In this document: positions 9,801 through 18,450 of the stretch, piece after piece | How positions within the stretch are numbered: position 1 is the stretch's first letter | Layout of the letters: each line of letters begins with the position of its first letter | DNA from: CAIJXJ01 sp964445115 | GTDB taxonomy: Bacteria > Pseudomonadota > Gammaproteobacteria > Burkholderiales > Methylophilaceae | Direction of reading: 5' to 3' | Assembly (NCBI GenBank): GCA_964445115.1 | Contig: CAYUJU010000034.1 | Location: 1 to 30,076 of the forward strand | DNA length: 30,076 nt | The notes under the pieces: model-generated | The model's input: only the letters and a program-made list of their open reading frames with translations | The model's database searches: none | Told to the model about the DNA's origin: nothing | Translations under genes and position numbers: made by a program

Positions 9801-10458
9801 GAGGCCGGTCAGAAATGACATCATCCTCGGCGGCGCCATTCGCATGACTGGGGATGACGAAAACGACCAACTCACCTTGCTGACTAGTTACGACGCCAAT
9901 ATCCGTGAGAAGTATTTTGGACAGACCGTGGCATTGAATTTGCGATACGACTTTGACCAGGCGCCGCGATACCTCAGGCAGGCCGCGGCACGCCAGTCTG
10001 TCGTGTCATCTGCCAAAACGTCAGGTGTTTCCGTCACGGCGACCGAGGCTGACATTGCCAATATCCATCAGGCCATGCAGCCACGTCAGGATAACGACCC
10101 GGAGAATATGGCGATCTCGGCGGTGGGGCAGGCGATCAGCAATTGGCTCAACGCCTTGAGCAATAAGGATGTCGATAGTTATTTCAACAGCTATGCCGCC
10201 AATTTTGTGGTCCCTGACGGGAGCACGCGTCAGCAGTGGGAACGTTGGCGGAAGAGTGAAATTACCCGTTCCCCCAATCTGGCCGTCAAGACGTCTTATC
10301 TGACGATCAAGCCTGAAGGAAATCAGGCAACGGCGATGTTTACGCAAACGGCAAGCCAGGGGGAATCGAGAGAAATGGTGCAAAAAGTCGTTGATCTTGA
10401 GAACAGGGGAGGGCGTTGGCTGATCGTGCGCGAAGAAAGCATTGCGCTGTCCGAATGA
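6862..10458 (+). CDS. Autotransporter with C-terminal NTF2/Cds6-like extension
   Basis: Type Va-like autotransporter of 1198 residues. The start ATG shares its A with the receptor's stop (TAATG), implying coupled translation; an in-frame ATG at 6709 lies inside the receptor gene and is rejected. Order: signal peptide (about 1-31, ending TTVHA); Cys pair in ACVDNGDGTFTCSG; a passenger rich in Asn, Gly and Thr to about 720 with beta-helix-like texture (LTINNLYVNDG, GGVDLNTSS); and a barrel domain from about 723 (GIWVQGIGDRG) ending in LRYDF at F1031. Unlike ordinary autotransporters the chain continues for 167 residues, with a homologue of the receptor's tail domain at about 1084-1195 (AISNWLNALSNKDVDSYF, W1095, later RWLIVREESI). 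No protease or lipase motif was recognised in the passenger. It is probably a surface-exposed or released partner of the receptor. Confidence 0.93.
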   Translation: MNMHDTRQLNLLKLNVALALALLGCATTVHAACVDNGDGTFTCSGTSDNIDNPTSMAGTVTLDNASGAVVLNNTTTDPDVLGSKTTITNSAMTVGASSTLVTNGGNDVVINNTGSVIEMNGSARVFNPAGWSNDAAGHLYNDGVAVGMAAAINATSGLNSLTINNLYVNDGLFHPSTFEDGVHSLISNYGDYTAAIYTNTPLLTINNSSFIGTVFSFGGATYTPPAVLDGTQYAAVSNAGTTVVNISGNGTGYIDSLYVVDRNPLLMQAQAADGSLALAYGAADVGPRNSVINVGYGASGIGNLYLGSGAHVVNVGDGFSGSNSIRNITVDQHDAEVVDVSGGVATTLYKVHGDRTFTYNSINQFGPGNITIHDVAGAVNAINATGIVGTVYSTIQADGLGDNSLSMGCGAPPLAYSPDLARCAYQMTASGMSTINFSGEPTNLFGSFSASGDINVLASRMYFYSSGSLTAANVVVGAGANLDAGGVDLNTSSVNRMTGHNQVMGSITGNLVNYGGIYLGDATLNVSGDSTMHTGSTLGVGIGLSRVGLLDTGGVASFASDSTVTVNIKQGASVRDGESHVIANHASGLPSIQNNGGLVQWSLANAGGDLILNADVGVPDTLAASVTPAARNATKEFFGYSGTNRPAVKLMAELETFGGRDIVRAVERLRPEINDGALRMVLGNTDKLFNIIDARMLDHYLSAAGANPGNAGLASGDEIPQGKGIWVQGIGDRGSQKALDGIDGYGLSSVGMAAGMDRTLDADGDQRVGIAFGYARGNIVDAGNTVNNRVDTSSYMAMAYASRAWDDWYVNGAMGFGRHVYDTHRQLLDMTAIGHHDSWQFAARIDAGMPMAYNESLTFVPMVSLDYSHLKESGYRENGVAPGALMVATGNPQYPYAPVIINGVPQFELVSSPINLAISGRSFDSYRAGLGGKAIYSLQEPGWAAEVELHGMLRHEFGDLALDSTARFVIGGDSFSSPGVRPVRNDIILGGAIRMTGDDENDQLTLLTSYDANIREKYFGQTVALNLRYDFDQAPRYLRQAAARQSVVSSAKTSGVSVTATEADIANIHQAMQPRQDNDPENMAISAVGQAISNWLNALSNKDVDSYFNSYAANFVVPDGSTRQQWERWRKSEITRSPNLAVKTSYLTIKPEGNQATAMFTQTASQGESREMVQKVVDLENRGGRWLIVREESIALSE

Positions 10459-10467
10459 GCTGGCAGG

Positions 10468-10504
10468 CTGCGTTGGTGAGATTGCAACGTAGGGATGATT
10501 TTTT
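10468..10504 (+). terminator. Possible weak terminator after the autotransporter
   Basis: CTGCGTTG (10468-10475) can pair with CAACGTAG (10485-10492), including one G-U pair, and six T follow at 10499-10504. The six bases between stem and T-run make it a marginal intrinsic terminator. Confidence 0.35.
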
Positions 10505-10515
10505 CCCGATGGGAT

Positions 10516-10558
10516 TTGTCGTTTTTCAGGACACGTTCGGTATACACCTATGAGAGGA
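10516..10558 (+). repeat. Degenerate direct repeat, copy A
   Basis: This 43-base segment matches 10782-10824 at 34 of 43 positions without gaps; the core is GACACGTTCGGTATACA. It lies in the 509-base non-coding region between the autotransporter and the small gene at 10968. The MITE-like repeat sits between the two copies. Confidence 0.65.
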
Positions 10559-10594
10559 AAAAATTTCGTTGTGAGTGTTTTATAGGGGAGGCCA

Positions 10595-10697
10595 TGAATA
10601 AGTCCGTCACACCGGCGAAGGCTGGTGTCTAGTCTATTGAACATACTGGATTCCGGCTTCCGCCGGAATGGCAAATCGAGACCTGTTCAGGGTTTCC
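10595..10697 (-). repeat. MITE-like repeat, copy 2 (inverted)
   Basis: Read on the minus strand this reproduces the unit at 2518-2628: CCTGAACAGGTCTCGATTTG, then the ATTCCGGCGGAAGCCGGAAT palindrome, then CACCAGCCTTCGCCGGTG and GTGACGGACTTATTCA. The terminal TTCAGGGTTTCC at 10686-10697 is intact. The other end matches only from TGAATAAG and lacks the outer GGAAACCC. The two copies bracket the receptor and autotransporter genes in opposite orientation. Confidence 0.85.
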
Positions 10698-10781
10698 TGA
10701 GGACATCAGCTCCGGAAAAGGTCAGGCACGGCTGGCCTTGTCTCGAACTTACGGCGTGTTGGTGGTGATGCAACGACGGAA

Positions 10782-10824
10782 TTGTCATTTTTCGAGACAC
10801 GTACGGCATACATTTATAAGCGGA
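10782..10824 (+). repeat. Degenerate direct repeat, copy B
   Basis: Second copy of the 43-base segment at 10516-10558, core GACACGTACGGCATACA. Weaker similarity extends upstream: TTGGTGGTGATGCAACG at 10759 against TTGGTGAGATTGCAACG at 10473. It carries a promoter-like pair of boxes, listed separately. Confidence 0.65.
10792..10820 (+). promoter_or_regulatory. Candidate sigma-70 promoter for the small gene-exbBD-tonB operon
   Basis: TCGAGA (10792-10797, 4 of 6 to the -35 consensus) and TATAAG (10815-10820, 5 of 6 to the -10 consensus) are 17 bases apart. Transcription would start near 10827, giving a leader of about 140 bases. An ECF-type promoter could equally lie here. Confidence 0.35.
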
Positions 10825-10967
10825 GTCATTTCAGTTTTGCATGCCTCAATGGGCATCAACCAGGAATTTCACCGCTGTATTAATCGGAATTACCAGTCTG
10901 ACATCAGGGAAAACCGGCCCAAGTCAGTCATAGGGGTAAGACCGGCAAGAACATGAAAGGAGCTGCC

Positions 10968-11213
10968 ATGATGGTGATGGAACACGAAATGCACATCGAG
11001 GCCTATCAGGCCCGGGCAATGCTGCGCGCCATGGGCTATGAATGCGAAGCGCTGGGCTACGTCGCGGACATCCCGCCTCCGGCGTTGGCTGCGGTGCGCC
11101 AGGTTTGGGACCAAGCCCGCGGCGGCAACTTGCGGATCAACGAAGTCGACTCGGTGCTCGGGCAGCTTTATAGCGTCATGCTTGAACAGGGTCGCCGCTG
11201 GCCCACCAAATAA
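10968..11213 (+). CDS. Small protein of unknown function
   Basis: An 81-residue protein that I do not recognise. The start is placed at 10968 because AAAGGAG (10956-10962) lies five bases upstream; the ATG at 10953 has no such site. The chain begins MMVMEHEMHIEAYQ, is rich in Met at the N-terminus, contains one Cys, has no signal peptide or membrane segment, and looks mostly helical (ARAMLRAMGYECEALGYV, then ALAAVRQVWDQA). It ends GRRWPTK. It is followed after 30 bases by exbB, so it is probably in the same transcript, and it sits between the autotransporter and the energising complex. A cytoplasmic accessory or regulatory role is possible, but nothing in the sequence proves it. Confidence 0.75.
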   Translation: MMVMEHEMHIEAYQARAMLRAMGYECEALGYVADIPPPALAAVRQVWDQARGGNLRINEVDSVLGQLYSVMLEQGRRWPTK

Positions 11214-11243
11214 CCCCACCAACCCAACACACGGAACCCTGAC

Positions 11244-11885
11244 ATGGATGCCATCCCCGATATCGTCGACGCCGTACTCTACTTTCTCGCTGCACTCTCG
11301 CTGCTGGTCTGGACTATCGCTATCGCCAAGTTCTTCAGCTTTCGCGCTGCCCGCCGCGATAATCAGCGCTACCTGCAAAGCTTCGATACGGCGCAGGGCG
11401 TGGCGCACTTGCAGCAACTGACCGCCGATGCCGCAGGCAACCTGGCCCGGCTTGGGCAAGCCGCGCTCACCGAACTCGGCGCCCTGGAGCGCTTGCCCCA
11501 CCTGCCGGGCGACACCCGGCGCGAGATGCTGATCCACAGCATGCGGCAGCAAGCCCACGCTGAACAGACTCGCATGGAGAATGGCCTGGGTGTCCTTGCC
11601 AGCGTGGGCTCCACTGCCCCCTTTATCGGTTTGTTCGGCACTGTCTGGGGCATCATGCACGCCTTGAAGAACATCTCCGCCACCGGTTCCGCCGGCCTCG
11701 ATGTCGTGGCCGGCCCCATCGGTGAGGCGCTTATCGCCACTGCTATCGGTATCGCTACCGCCATCCCCGCGGTGCTGGCCTACAACTACTACCTGCGGCA
11801 GGTGAAACTCTCCGCGGCCGACATGGACCACTTCGCCCAAGGGCTGCTGCACCACCTCAGCAAAATCGCGGCACAGGGGAAATAA
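11244..11885 (+). CDS. exbB: ExbB, TonB-system proton channel subunit (MotA/TolQ/ExbB family)
   Basis: Inner-membrane proton-channel subunit that, with ExbD, energises TonB. It has 213 residues. Three membrane segments are visible: near the N-terminus (about 6-28, VLYFLAALSLLVWTIAIAKF), at about 115-140 (VLASVGSTAPFIGLFGTVWG, the most conserved family motif) and at about 160-182 (LIATAIGIATAIPAVLAYNY). The large loop between the first two should be cytoplasmic, as in the family. It is followed two bases later by exbD. TolQ is a relative, but the exbD-tonB context favours ExbB. The ribosome site is weak (GGAA). Codon use is much richer in C than in the receptor genes. Confidence 0.95.
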   Translation: MDAIPDIVDAVLYFLAALSLLVWTIAIAKFFSFRAARRDNQRYLQSFDTAQGVAHLQQLTADAAGNLARLGQAALTELGALERLPHLPGDTRREMLIHSMRQQAHAEQTRMENGLGVLASVGSTAPFIGLFGTVWGIMHALKNISATGSAGLDVVAGPIGEALIATAIGIATAIPAVLAYNYYLRQVKLSAADMDHFAQGLLHHLSKIAAQGK

Positions 11886-11887
11886 CC

Positions 11888-12301
11888 ATGGCCCTGCTCT
11901 CCGGTAACAATGACAGCAGCATGATGAGCGACATCAACGTCACCCCGTTGGTGGATGTCATGCTGGTGCTGCTCACCGTCTTTATCGTCACCGCGCCGCT
12001 GCTGATGAATGCTGTCCCGGTCAAGCTGCCCAAGGCCAGCGCCAGCCCCAGCCTGGCCCAAGTCAAGGCCGCCCGCATCAGCGTCACCCGGCAGGGCGAG
12101 ATCTACCTCGATGCCGAGGCGCTTGCCCCCGAGGCGCTCGACGCCCGCCTGAAACAGGAAGCCGCTCGCCACGACCTCACGCTGGAAATTCACGCCGACG
12201 AGAAAGTGGAATATGGCCTCGTCGCCAAGGTCATGGCCGCCATCCAGCGCGCCGGCATCAGCAAGTTCAGCTTCGTCATGCTGCCCGAAGCCGCTCACTG
12301 A
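11888..12301 (+). CDS. exbD: ExbD, biopolymer transport protein
   Basis: Partner of ExbB in the proton-driven motor of the TonB system, 137 residues. The N-terminal membrane helix carries the family signature DINVTPLVDVMLVLLTVFIV, with the essential aspartate at D23 (equivalent to D25 of the E. coli protein, from family knowledge). The remainder is a periplasmic domain of the usual size (ISVTRQGEIYLDAEAL, then LEIHADEKVEYGLVAKVMA). It starts two bases after the exbB stop, with GGGGA upstream, and its stop is two bases before the tonB start. Confidence 0.96.
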   Translation: MALLSGNNDSSMMSDINVTPLVDVMLVLLTVFIVTAPLLMNAVPVKLPKASASPSLAQVKAARISVTRQGEIYLDAEALAPEALDARLKQEAARHDLTLEIHADEKVEYGLVAKVMAAIQRAGISKFSFVMLPEAAH

Positions 12302-12303
12302 CC

Positions 12304-13119
12304 ATGAACGCGACCGTCACGCCCGCCTTTCCGGCGGTCATGTTCACCCCTTTGCAGCCCGGCCGGGCGGCTGGCCACCCCATCCAGGCGTTCGCGCTCG
12401 CGCTCGGGCTGCACCTGATGATCTTTCTTGCGCTGCCTTACCTGCAGACGCGGCCATCCCCGCCTCCGCAGCGGGTCGAGATCGAAGTCTCCCAACTCAC
12501 CCCGCCGCCTGCTGCCGTCGCTACGCCTCCGGCGCCGGAGCCGCAGCCGCCTGCGCCGCCCATCCCGCAACCGCAACCCCGGCTGGCCCCGCCGCGTCCT
12601 GCCCCGGTGCACGAGCAGCCGATGCCGCTGCTCACCGCCAAGGCCGAAGCGCCCGCCGATCTGCAAACCCCCACGGTGGCCGACACCAGCGCCATCCCCG
12701 CGCCGACACAAGTCACCCCCAGCGCTCCGGAAAGCGCCCCCACAGCGCCCCCCGTGACCGCCGCCGCCTCGGCCAGCAACGCAACCGCCCCGGCCAGCGC
12801 CCAGACCAGCGAAGCCGACAGCGACGAAGCCTGGCAAGGCTACGGCCAATTGCTGTACGACCAGGTCTCTCGCAACAAGATTTACCCGCAGCAGGCCATC
12901 CGGCGTCACCTGCAGGGGCAGGCCAAAGTCAGTGTGCGTTTCGACAAGGGCCGCGCGGTGGAATACCAGCTCATGCCGCCCGGCAGCGGCCATCAGGTGC
13001 TGGACAGCGCTGCATTGGAAATGCTGAAAAAAGCCGTCGCCGCCATCCCGGTACAAGGTGCCCTCGCCAACAAATCCTTCACTGTCGTCGTGCCGGTGGA
13101 TTTCAGGATAGAAGGGTAG
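12304..13119 (+). CDS. tonB: TonB, energy-transducing protein
   Basis: TonB spans the periplasm and passes the ExbBD motor force to the TonB box of outer-membrane receptors. It has 271 residues. A membrane anchor lies at about 27-46 (IQAFALALGLHLMIFLALPY, including H37). It is followed by a long Pro-rich spacer from about 50 to 180, with runs such as PPAPEPQPPAPPIPQPQP, and a C-terminal TonB domain from about 185 (YPQQAIRRHLQGQAKVSVRF, then GSGHQVLDSAALEMLKKAV). Start and stop are tightly packed with exbD. Its most likely clients are the two TonB-dependent receptors at the left of the window. Confidence 0.96.
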   Translation: MNATVTPAFPAVMFTPLQPGRAAGHPIQAFALALGLHLMIFLALPYLQTRPSPPPQRVEIEVSQLTPPPAAVATPPAPEPQPPAPPIPQPQPRLAPPRPAPVHEQPMPLLTAKAEAPADLQTPTVADTSAIPAPTQVTPSAPESAPTAPPVTAAASASNATAPASAQTSEADSDEAWQGYGQLLYDQVSRNKIYPQQAIRRHLQGQAKVSVRFDKGRAVEYQLMPPGSGHQVLDSAALEMLKKAVAAIPVQGALANKSFTVVVPVDFRIEG

Positions 13120-13145
13120 GGGGCTGCAGCAGGGGGGGGTGAAAA

Positions 13146-13236
13146 GCAAAGCCAGCACCACGGAGAACACAGAGGGCGCGGAGAAGGGCTCCAGTTTGCA
13201 TGGTGCTCTCTGTGGTTCAAGCGTTTCAGGCTTTGC
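13146..13236. repeat. Imperfect long inverted repeat between tonB and priA
   Basis: GCAAAGCC (13146-13153) is exactly mirrored by GGCTTTGC (13229-13236). Inside these, ACCACGGAGAACACA (from 13157) opposes TGGTGCTCTCTGTGGT (13201-13216), about 13 of 16 matching. The inner sequence resembles the ACCACGGAG-type dispersed repeats of proteobacteria. Between two converging genes it may act as a two-way terminator. Confidence 0.5.
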
Positions 13237-13241
13237 GGTCT

Positions 13242-15434
<2,193 letters not shown>

Positions 15435-15450
15435 CGTTTTCTTATAGGAG

Positions 15451-15489
15451 AGCGTTATTGAGCGGAACCCGTTAAAATAACGCTTTTTT
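15451..15489 (+). terminator. Terminator-like hairpin in the argS leader
   Basis: AGCGTTATT (15451-15459) pairs exactly with AATAACGCT (15476-15484), and TTTTTT covers 15484-15489. It ends 17 bases before the argS start. No plus-strand gene lies just upstream that would need a terminator, so an attenuator or a structured leader is possible. Confidence 0.5.
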
Positions 15490-15506
15490 CAGATATCCGA
15501 ATTGCT

Positions 15507-17165
15507 TTGAAAGCACATCTTACCGAATTACTGACGCAGGCGGCAAAGGCCGTCGCTCCTGACCAGACCGAGTTGACCATCGTGCTGGAACGTCCGAAGT
15601 CCGCCGATCACGGCGATTTCGCGACCAATCTGGCCATGATGCTGGCGCGCGCATTGAAGCAAAATCCGCGTGCGATTGCCGAACGCCTGATCCAGGCGTT
15701 GCCTGCCTCGCCCTATATCGCCAAAACCGAAATCGCCGGTGCCGGCTTCATCAATTTCTTCCTGAATGCGGGCGCCAAGCATGCCGTGGTCGGCAGCGTC
15801 CTGCAATCCGGAGATTCCTTTGGGCGCAACGATGTTGGCCAGGGCCGCAAGGTGCAGGTCGAATTCGTGTCAGCCAACCCTACCGGCCCGCTGCACGTGG
15901 GTCATGGCCGCGGTGCGGCGGTGGGCGATTGTCTGTGCCGCTTGCTGCAGGCGACCGGCTGGGACGTCACCCGTGAGTTCTACTACAACGATGCCGGTGC
16001 GCAGATCGACAACCTGACCCGCTCCGTGCAGTGCCGTACCCGAGGCCTGACGCCGGAGGATGCCGCGTGGCCGGAAGACGGTTATCGCGGCGATTACATC
16101 GTCGACGTGGCCAAAGCCTACATGGCCAAAGAAAAGATCGATGCCGAAGACAAGCACGTCATCGGTGCCGGCGACCCAGACGATGCGGCCGCCATCCGCG
16201 AATTCGCAGTGGCGTATCTGCGCCGCGAGCAGGATCTGGACCTGCGTGCCTTCGACGTGAATTTCGACGTGTATTCGCTGGAATCCGCGCTGTACACCGA
16301 TGGCAAGGTCGAGGCGACCGTGAACAACCTCATCGCCAGCGGCCACACCTATGAACAGGATGACGCGCTCTGGTTGCGGACCACGACTTTCGGCGATGAC
16401 AAGGACCGCGTCATGCGCAAGCGTGAAGGCGGCTATACCTATTTTGTGCCGGACGTGGCCTATCACCTCGATAAATGGCAGCGCGGCTTTACCCGCGTGA
16501 TCAATGAGCAGGGCGCCGACCACCACAGCACCATCACCCGCGTGCGCGCCGGTTTGCAAGCCTTGAACGTCGGCATCCCACAAGGTTGGCCGGACTACGT
16601 GCTGCACCAGATGGTGACCGTGATGCGCGGTGGCGAAGAGGTCAAGATTTCCAAGCGTGCCGGCAGCTACGTGACGCTGCGCGACCTGATCGACATGGTC
16701 GGCCGCGATGCGACACGCTATTTCCTGGCTGCGCGCCGTGCAGATTCGCAGCTGGTGTTCGACATCGACCTGGCGCTGGCGCACACCAACGACAACCCGG
16801 TGTACTACATCCAGTACGCTCACGCCCGTATCTGCAGCGTGCTGAACGAATGGGGCGGCGAGGTTGCTGCATTGGCTTCGGTCGATCTGGGCCCGTTGCA
16901 GTTGCCGCACGAACTGGCGCTGTTGCAGCGCCTGTCGGAGTTCCCGGAAACTGTGCAGAACGCCGCGCAGGAGCTGTCGCCGCATTTGATCGCCTACTAC
17001 CTCAAGGATCTCGCCGGCGACCTGCACAGCTACTACAATGCCGAAAAATTCCTGGTGGAAGACGAAGCCGTCAAGCTGGCCCGTCTTGCCCTGATCGCGG
17101 CGACCCGCCAAGCCCTGCGCAATGGCCTGCAACTCCTGGGCGTGAGCGCCCCGGAAAAAATGTAA
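15507..17165 (+). CDS. argS: Arginyl-tRNA synthetase
   Basis: Class I aminoacyl-tRNA synthetase that charges tRNA-Arg, 552 residues. The N-terminal Add-1 tRNA-recognition domain (MKAHLTELLTQA, then DHGDFATNLAM and GAGFINFFL) is followed by the HIGH-type motif HVGH at 130-133 (ANPTGPLHVGHGRG). A KMSK-like motif KISK lies at 380-383, and the DALR anticodon-binding domain closes the protein (LARLALIAATRQALRNGLQL). The start is TTG at 15507: no ATG is in frame nearby and the N-terminus matches the family from this codon. The hairpin at 15451-15489 may affect expression. The SPOR-domain gene follows after 21 bases. Confidence 0.96.
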   Translation: MKAHLTELLTQAAKAVAPDQTELTIVLERPKSADHGDFATNLAMMLARALKQNPRAIAERLIQALPASPYIAKTEIAGAGFINFFLNAGAKHAVVGSVLQSGDSFGRNDVGQGRKVQVEFVSANPTGPLHVGHGRGAAVGDCLCRLLQATGWDVTREFYYNDAGAQIDNLTRSVQCRTRGLTPEDAAWPEDGYRGDYIVDVAKAYMAKEKIDAEDKHVIGAGDPDDAAAIREFAVAYLRREQDLDLRAFDVNFDVYSLESALYTDGKVEATVNNLIASGHTYEQDDALWLRTTTFGDDKDRVMRKREGGYTYFVPDVAYHLDKWQRGFTRVINEQGADHHSTITRVRAGLQALNVGIPQGWPDYVLHQMVTVMRGGEEVKISKRAGSYVTLRDLIDMVGRDATRYFLAARRADSQLVFDIDLALAHTNDNPVYYIQYAHARICSVLNEWGGEVAALASVDLGPLQLPHELALLQRLSEFPETVQNAAQELSPHLIAYYLKDLAGDLHSYYNAEKFLVEDEAVKLARLALIAATRQALRNGLQLLGVSAPEKM

Positions 17166-17186
17166 CTGGACGAGTGAAGAGAACCC

Positions 17187-17795
17187 ATGGCACGTGATTA
17201 CAAACCTGCACCTCAAAAGCCGAAGTCGTCAGGCGGCGGCAGCACTTTCTTCGCCGGATTCCTGGTGGGGCTGATTCTCGGGATCGGCGTCTCGGTCGCG
17301 GTGGCGTTGTTCGTCAAGGGTGGTGAGAGCCCCTTCGTCGAACGCGAAGCCAATACCCCGCATGTTGAGGCAAAACCGGTCGAGCCCGCCGACAAGCCCA
17401 CCGGGAAGACTGACCAGAATGCGCCTGGCGGCAAGCCGCGCTTTGATTTCTACACCATCCTGCCGGGCAGCGAAACTGCGGTGACCGAGCAGGAAATCAA
17501 GCAGAACAAGGTCCAGCAGCAGGCCGCACCGGAAGTTGTGAAGGAAAATTACTTCCTTCAAGTCGGCGCCTTCCAGACCGAAGAAGAGGCCGACAATATG
17601 AAGGCGAAGCTGGCACTTTTGGGGCTAGAGGCTGTCGTACAAACGGCCAACTTGCCGGACAAGGGCGTTTGGCACCGCGTGCGCGTAGGCCCCTTTACCG
17701 ACATCGACCAAATCGGCAAGGCGAGGACCGAACTGACCAAGAACGGTTTCAGCGCAGATCTGATCAAGATACATAGCAACATCCCTGACCAATAA
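17187..17795 (+). CDS. SPOR-domain membrane protein (FtsN/DedD-like)
   Basis: Single-pass inner-membrane protein of 202 residues whose C-terminal SPOR domain should bind denuded septal peptidoglycan. It has a short basic cytoplasmic tail (MARDYKPAPQKPK), one membrane helix at about 21-44 (FFAGFLVGLILGIGVSVAVA), a Pro/Lys-rich periplasmic linker and the SPOR domain at about 119-196 (YFLQVGAFQTEEEADNMKAK, then VWHRVRVGPFTD). It may be the functional FtsN of this organism, but family membership alone does not prove that. The ribosome site GAAGAGA precedes the ATG. dsbA follows after 12 bases. Confidence 0.92.
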   Translation: MARDYKPAPQKPKSSGGGSTFFAGFLVGLILGIGVSVAVALFVKGGESPFVEREANTPHVEAKPVEPADKPTGKTDQNAPGGKPRFDFYTILPGSETAVTEQEIKQNKVQQQAAPEVVKENYFLQVGAFQTEEEADNMKAKLALLGLEAVVQTANLPDKGVWHRVRVGPFTDIDQIGKARTELTKNGFSADLIKIHSNIPDQ

Positions 17796-17807
17796 AGGAA
17801 ACGTCAC

Positions 17808-18443
17808 ATGAAATCGTTTATCGCCGCTTTCTTCATGCTGTTTGCCGCCAGCGCCTGCGCCGCCGATCCGCAAGCCGGCTTCGAGTACCAGCAGACCCAG
17901 CAGGTGATCCCGACGGACAACCCGGCCAAGATCGAAGTCACCGAGTTGTTCTGGTACGGCTGCCCGCATTGCCATCAGCTCGAACCGCAACTGGCCGCCT
18001 GGGTGAAAAAGCTGCCCAAGGATGTTGAATTCAAGCGCGTGCCAGCCATCGCCCGTCCGGATTGGGCGCCGGGTGCCAAGGCCTACTACGTGATGGAATC
18101 GCTGGGCGTGCTGGAAAAGCTGCATGCGCCTTTCTTCGATGCCATTCACAAGCAGAAGAGCCTGAAGCCGAACGACGAAGCCGCGATGGCTGACTGGATC
18201 ACCAAGCAAAGTGGTCTGGACAAGAAAAAGGTGGACGAAGCCTTCAAGTCCTTCTCCATCAACACCAAGATGATGCGTGCCTCCCAGATTTTCCGGGCAT
18301 CCGGCGCGACCGGCGTGCCGACGCTGATCGTCGAGGGCAAGGCCTGGACTTCCAGCACCATCGCCGGTGGCAACGAAGCTGCGCTGAAGGTGACCGAGTA
18401 CCTGATTGAAAGCGCACGTGCTGCCAAGACCGCCAAGCGCTGA
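17808..18443 (+). CDS. dsbA: DsbA-type periplasmic thiol:disulfide oxidoreductase
   Basis: Periplasmic enzyme that introduces disulfides into exported proteins, 211 residues. The signal peptide is about residues 1-19 (FIAAFFMLFAASACA). The thioredoxin-fold active site is FWYGCPHCHQLEP with C52 and C55, the typical DsbA CPHC motif. The cis-proline is P171 in ATGVPTLIV. The helical insertion between these is of normal size. It is well placed to act on exported Cys-containing proteins encoded here, such as the receptor and the autotransporter. The ribosome site is AAAGGAA. A strong terminator lies 28 bases after its stop, inside the next gene. Confidence 0.95.
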   Translation: MKSFIAAFFMLFAASACAADPQAGFEYQQTQQVIPTDNPAKIEVTELFWYGCPHCHQLEPQLAAWVKKLPKDVEFKRVPAIARPDWAPGAKAYYVMESLGVLEKLHAPFFDAIHKQKSLKPNDEAAMADWITKQSGLDKKKVDEAFKSFSINTKMMRASQIFRASGATGVPTLIVEGKAWTSSTIAGGNEAALKVTEYLIESARAAKTAKR

Positions 18444-18450
18444 GTGACGC

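Noticed and set aside
15870..17216. 448-codon minus-strand frame opposite argS
   Set aside because: No recognisable domains; ArgS on the other strand is certain.
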